From the NCBI GenBank assembly GCA_002420315.1, contig DIHU01000068.1, positions 585-7,772 of the forward strand: a DNA stretch of 7,188 nt, read 5' to 3'. This document shows positions 5,638 through 7,188 of this stretch, piece after piece (within the stretch, counting starts at the first letter, position 1; every line of letters starts with the position of its first letter). The notes under the pieces were generated by a model that was not told where the DNA came from, did not search any database, and worked only from the letters and a program-made list of their open reading frames with translations. A program made the translations under genes and the position numbers. Origin of the DNA: Akkermansiaceae bacterium UBA5688. GTDB lineage: Bacteria > Verrucomicrobiota > Verrucomicrobiia > Verrucomicrobiales > Akkermansiaceae.

Positions 5638-6238
5638 GGCGGATTGATCGAGGGCTATGGGATTCAAGATTTCGGAGAGCTTTTTTCATTTTCTCCCGGG
5701 CACGCATTGCAGTAACTTTTATTTTAGAGGGGCTCCATCCCGTTTCCGTGGCAATTTCAGCGACTGATTTTCCCTCGAGATGGAGAAGGCGGATGACCAT
5801 TTGATCGCGGGGCTTGAGAGTCGCAAGCAATTTTTGCAGAAGTTCAAAAGAAGACTTGGTAGGTTGGACATCCACCGCATTGGGGTCGAAGGGCTCTGAA
5901 ATATCTTGGGAATGGTCCATGTCCAATTCCGAAAATTCAAGGAGCGGTCGAGATTTTTGACGCCGAAGTGACTCGTAACAAGTGAGAGTTGCAATACGAC
6001 TGACCCAGTGTTCAAACGGACTCTCCCCGCGGAACTTTTCAAGATGCGTGAACACCTTGACAAAGATCTCCTGAGTGAGGTCCTCGGCCACCTGATGGCG
6101 CGGAAGATTCCGCCGCACGATCCCCACGACCAATGGATACAGGATTTCCACAATTTGTGAGCAGGCTTCTTCATCTCGGTCGACCGCTCGAGCAATAAGC
6201 TCTGGATTGACTGGTTGAGGTGAACTGTCATGACTCAT
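5558..6238 (-). CDS. ECF-like sigma-70 family RNA polymerase sigma factor
   Basis: A 226-residue protein with the two-domain ECF plan. Region 2 covers about residues 16-98, with the core-binding helix 'QVAEDLTQEIFVKVFTHLEKF' split across 49-69 and the -10 recognition part 'FEHWVSRIATLTCYESLRRQK' around 75-95. An acidic linker (about 99-128) joins it to region 4 (about 132-188): 'LATLKPRDQMVIRLLHLEGKS' then the helix-turn-helix 'VAEIATETGWSPSKIKVTA'. Residues 195-226 are an extra Ser/Arg-rich tail outside the sigma fold; the last 26 residues lie in the overlap with the next gene. It directs RNA polymerase to a small set of promoters, presumably including its own. It leads a tightly packed unit whose next two products look like a membrane anti-sigma factor and a periplasmic sensor. 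The ATG at 6238 gives a normal N-terminus; no Shine-Dalgarno is seen. Confidence 0.93.
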   Translation of the reverse strand: MSHDSSPQPVNPELIARAVDRDEEACSQIVEILYPLVVGIVRRNLPRHQVAEDLTQEIFVKVFTHLEKFRGESPFEHWVSRIATLTCYESLRRQKSRPLLEFSELDMDHSQDISEPFDPNAVDVQPTKSSFELLQKLLATLKPRDQMVIRLLHLEGKSVAEIATETGWSPSKIKVTAMRAREKMKKALRNLESHSPRSIRHESKSAAKRTTGPGSGRVVGDSPVSS

Positions 6239-6266
6239 TATTTATGATCGCTGGTAAATTAACCCT

Positions 6267-6293
6267 TCTTACACGTAAGACGCTGATCAAGCG
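6267..6293. promoter_or_regulatory. Palindromes just upstream of the sigma gene, candidate operator
   Basis: TCTTACACGTAAGA (6267-6280) is a perfect inverted repeat with 6-bp arms and a 2-bp centre, 28 nt before the sigma ATG. It abuts CGCTGATCAAGCG (6281-6293), with 4-bp arms CGCT/AGCG around a TGATCA-like core. Part of the second element, CTGATCAAG, is repeated at 6310-6318. Spacing suits a transcription-factor site or a hairpin in the sigma mRNA leader. No regulator is identified. Confidence 0.35.
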
Positions 6294-6369
6294 CTCTAGT
6301 TACATTTTCCTGATCAAGAAAGATTTTGCGGACCCTGAAGGAAAGAACATGAATGCAACATGAAGAATT

Positions 6370-6419
6370 GGGGCAAATGCCATGATTAAACCAGCCGATT
6401 GGCAACCAAATATTGCCCC
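6370..6419. repeat. Nested inverted repeats in the divergent region
   Basis: GGGGCAA (6370-6376) can pair with TTGCCCC (6413-6419). Between the arms TGCC (6378-6381) can pair with GGCA (6401-6404), with GCCGATTGGC (6394-6403) as an alternative small hairpin. No T-run follows on either strand, so it is not a standard terminator. It could be a leader structure or a protein site. Confidence 0.3.
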
Positions 6420-6515
6420 CTAGCCTAGAGTTCAAAGAAAGCAGGCCAAACAAGCTACCTCATTCCATTTTCCTTACATCGCTTCAGCTTGCCCAAGTCC
6501 ATCTTAAGCGCTTAG

Positions 6516-7188
6516 TGTCAAAACATCACTTCAAACCGGCTTTTTTATTTTCTACTCCGCCTCCCTCTCCTTGGGCTTGCAGGTTTTCCCTCGCTTTTTG
6601 CCCAAGAGTTTACGCTATCTGCAAAAACTCAGCAATTCTTTGACAACCATTGCACCGAATGCCACGGACCCAAAAAGGCAAAGGGGAGCATTCGGCTCGA
6701 CCATCTTGATGGGCGAATTGCCGAAGGACTAGACTTTGAAACTTGGAGCGAAATCTATGACCAACTCGCACAACGTGAAATGCCTCCGGAGGAATCGAAG
6801 CACCAGCCAGATGATGAGCAGCGCGCATGGATAATCTCTTGGCTTGGCAAGGAGTTAGAGAAAGCGCGATCTTCGCCACGTGGGCGGCATCTCTTAGGTC
6901 AGTTTTCTTTTGGAAATCGAGTTGACCATGACGCTCTTTTTTCCGGAGAAATCAAAAAACTCCCTTTTTCGCCTTCCCGCTTGTGGCGAATGAATCCCAA
7001 TATTTACGATCGAACCAAGAAAAGAATCTTTAAAGACCACTGGATGGAATTACGGAGAGCCCGTCAGCCTTTTTCGCTGGAACAAAGACCCGGAATCAAT
7101 GATTACTCCGAGGGGCTTTTTGCAGACTCGGCAACACTCGAAACGCTCTTGCGGAATGCCCGCGGAATTGTCGAACACCAACTGGATC
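6516..7188 (+). CDS. Secreted planctomycete-type cytochrome c domain protein (3' end off the window; start unclear)
   Basis: The frame is open from after a TAG at 6513 to the right edge (224 codons). It encodes a signal-peptide-like stretch ('LFYFLLRLPLLGLAGFPSLFA', split by no charge except Arg; cleavage before QEF at about 6603). A haem-attachment motif, C-T-E-C-H, follows at 6651-6665 in 'FFDNHCTECHGPKKAKGS', then 'RLDHLDGR' and 'QREMPPEES', whose Met is the usual distal haem ligand. This is the cytochrome module of large secreted proteins of Planctomycetota and Verrucomicrobiota (PSD1/PSCyt, DUF1587/1592/1588 group). The part after it ('FGNRVDHDALFSG', 'PSRLWRMNPNIYDRTKKRIF') fits those proteins, though the subfamily is uncertain. 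No ATG, GTG or TTG occurs in frame before the haem motif. A GTG at 6515 would work if the T6 run at 6541-6546 lost one T; ATC at 6525 is the other option. It may be a live gene, a sequencing error or a recent pseudogene. Confidence 0.8.

Larger units (their letters stand above)
6239..6515. promoter_or_regulatory. Divergent intergenic region between sigma unit and cytochrome gene
   Basis: This 277-nt region must drive the sigma unit leftward and the plus-strand gene rightward. It holds a perfect palindrome near the sigma start (6267-6280), a repeated CTGATCAAG (6283-6291 and 6310-6318), and a hairpin-forming stretch at 6370-6419. I see no convincing -35/-10 pair for either gene. The frames that stay open across it start only at TTG and have no recognisable domain, so I call no gene here. 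Confidence 0.55.

Noticed and set aside
5719..6231. 170-codon minus-strand frame overlapping the sigma gene
   Set aside because: It is an alternate-frame shadow of the sigma factor, whose regions 2 and 4 are clear in the chosen frame.
6259..6453. 64-codon minus-strand frame upstream of the sigma gene
   Set aside because: It starts only at TTG, has no domain or signal peptide, and covers the region expected to hold the divergent promoters.
6413..6643. Plus-strand 76-codon frame over the cytochrome leader
   Set aside because: It lacks the haem motif and stops just before it. Only its GTG at 6515 is of interest, as a possible start if the T-run is one base too long.
6610..6879. Minus-strand 89-codon frame opposite the cytochrome module
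   Set aside because: It is antisense to the CxxCH-containing frame and has no recognisable features.

Overview
The window looks like chromosomal DNA from a PVC-group bacterium, most likely Verrucomicrobiota. The clues are a C-terminal 'YQLQTSPDLS' type extracellular domain common in that phylum, a CxxCH cytochrome of the planctomycete/verrucomicrobial secreted type, a bacterial EF-hand protein, and moderate GC. No gene has a recognisable Shine-Dalgarno sequence ahead of its start. The lineage is inferred from these protein types, not from a marker gene.

Layout: all genes from 1 to 6238 are on the minus strand, so they read from right to left. One gene at the right end (about 6516 to the edge) is on the plus strand and diverges from them. 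From 6238 leftward comes a compact unit: an ECF-like sigma factor (5558-6238), a 99-residue single-pass membrane protein whose start lies 80 nt inside the sigma gene (5338-5637), a membrane-anchored helical periplasmic protein of the CnrX/CpxP/heavy-metal-sensor type (4862-5341), and a second membrane-anchored protein with an LTPEQR segment (4187-4858). After 91 nt with no visible terminator comes a secreted four-loop EF-hand protein with a Pro/Lys-rich tail (3442-4095), closed by a strong intrinsic terminator (3366-3404). Next are a secreted beta-rich protein (2417-3328), a 393-nt stretch without a confident gene, and a NfeD-like/flotillin pair (1448-2023 and 1-1418, the latter cut by the window edge).

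How the genes may work together: the sigma/short TM protein/periplasmic sensor order resembles the CnrH-CnrY-CnrX trans-envelope signalling system. I read the unit as an envelope-sensing sigma cascade with one or two extra periplasmic partners (the 223-aa protein and perhaps the EF-hand protein). This is the most interesting part of the window. The NfeD-like and flotillin genes form the familiar membrane-microdomain pair. The plus-strand cytochrome gene has an obvious signal-peptide-like leader but no ATG, GTG or TTG in its own frame; a one-base difference would give it a start.
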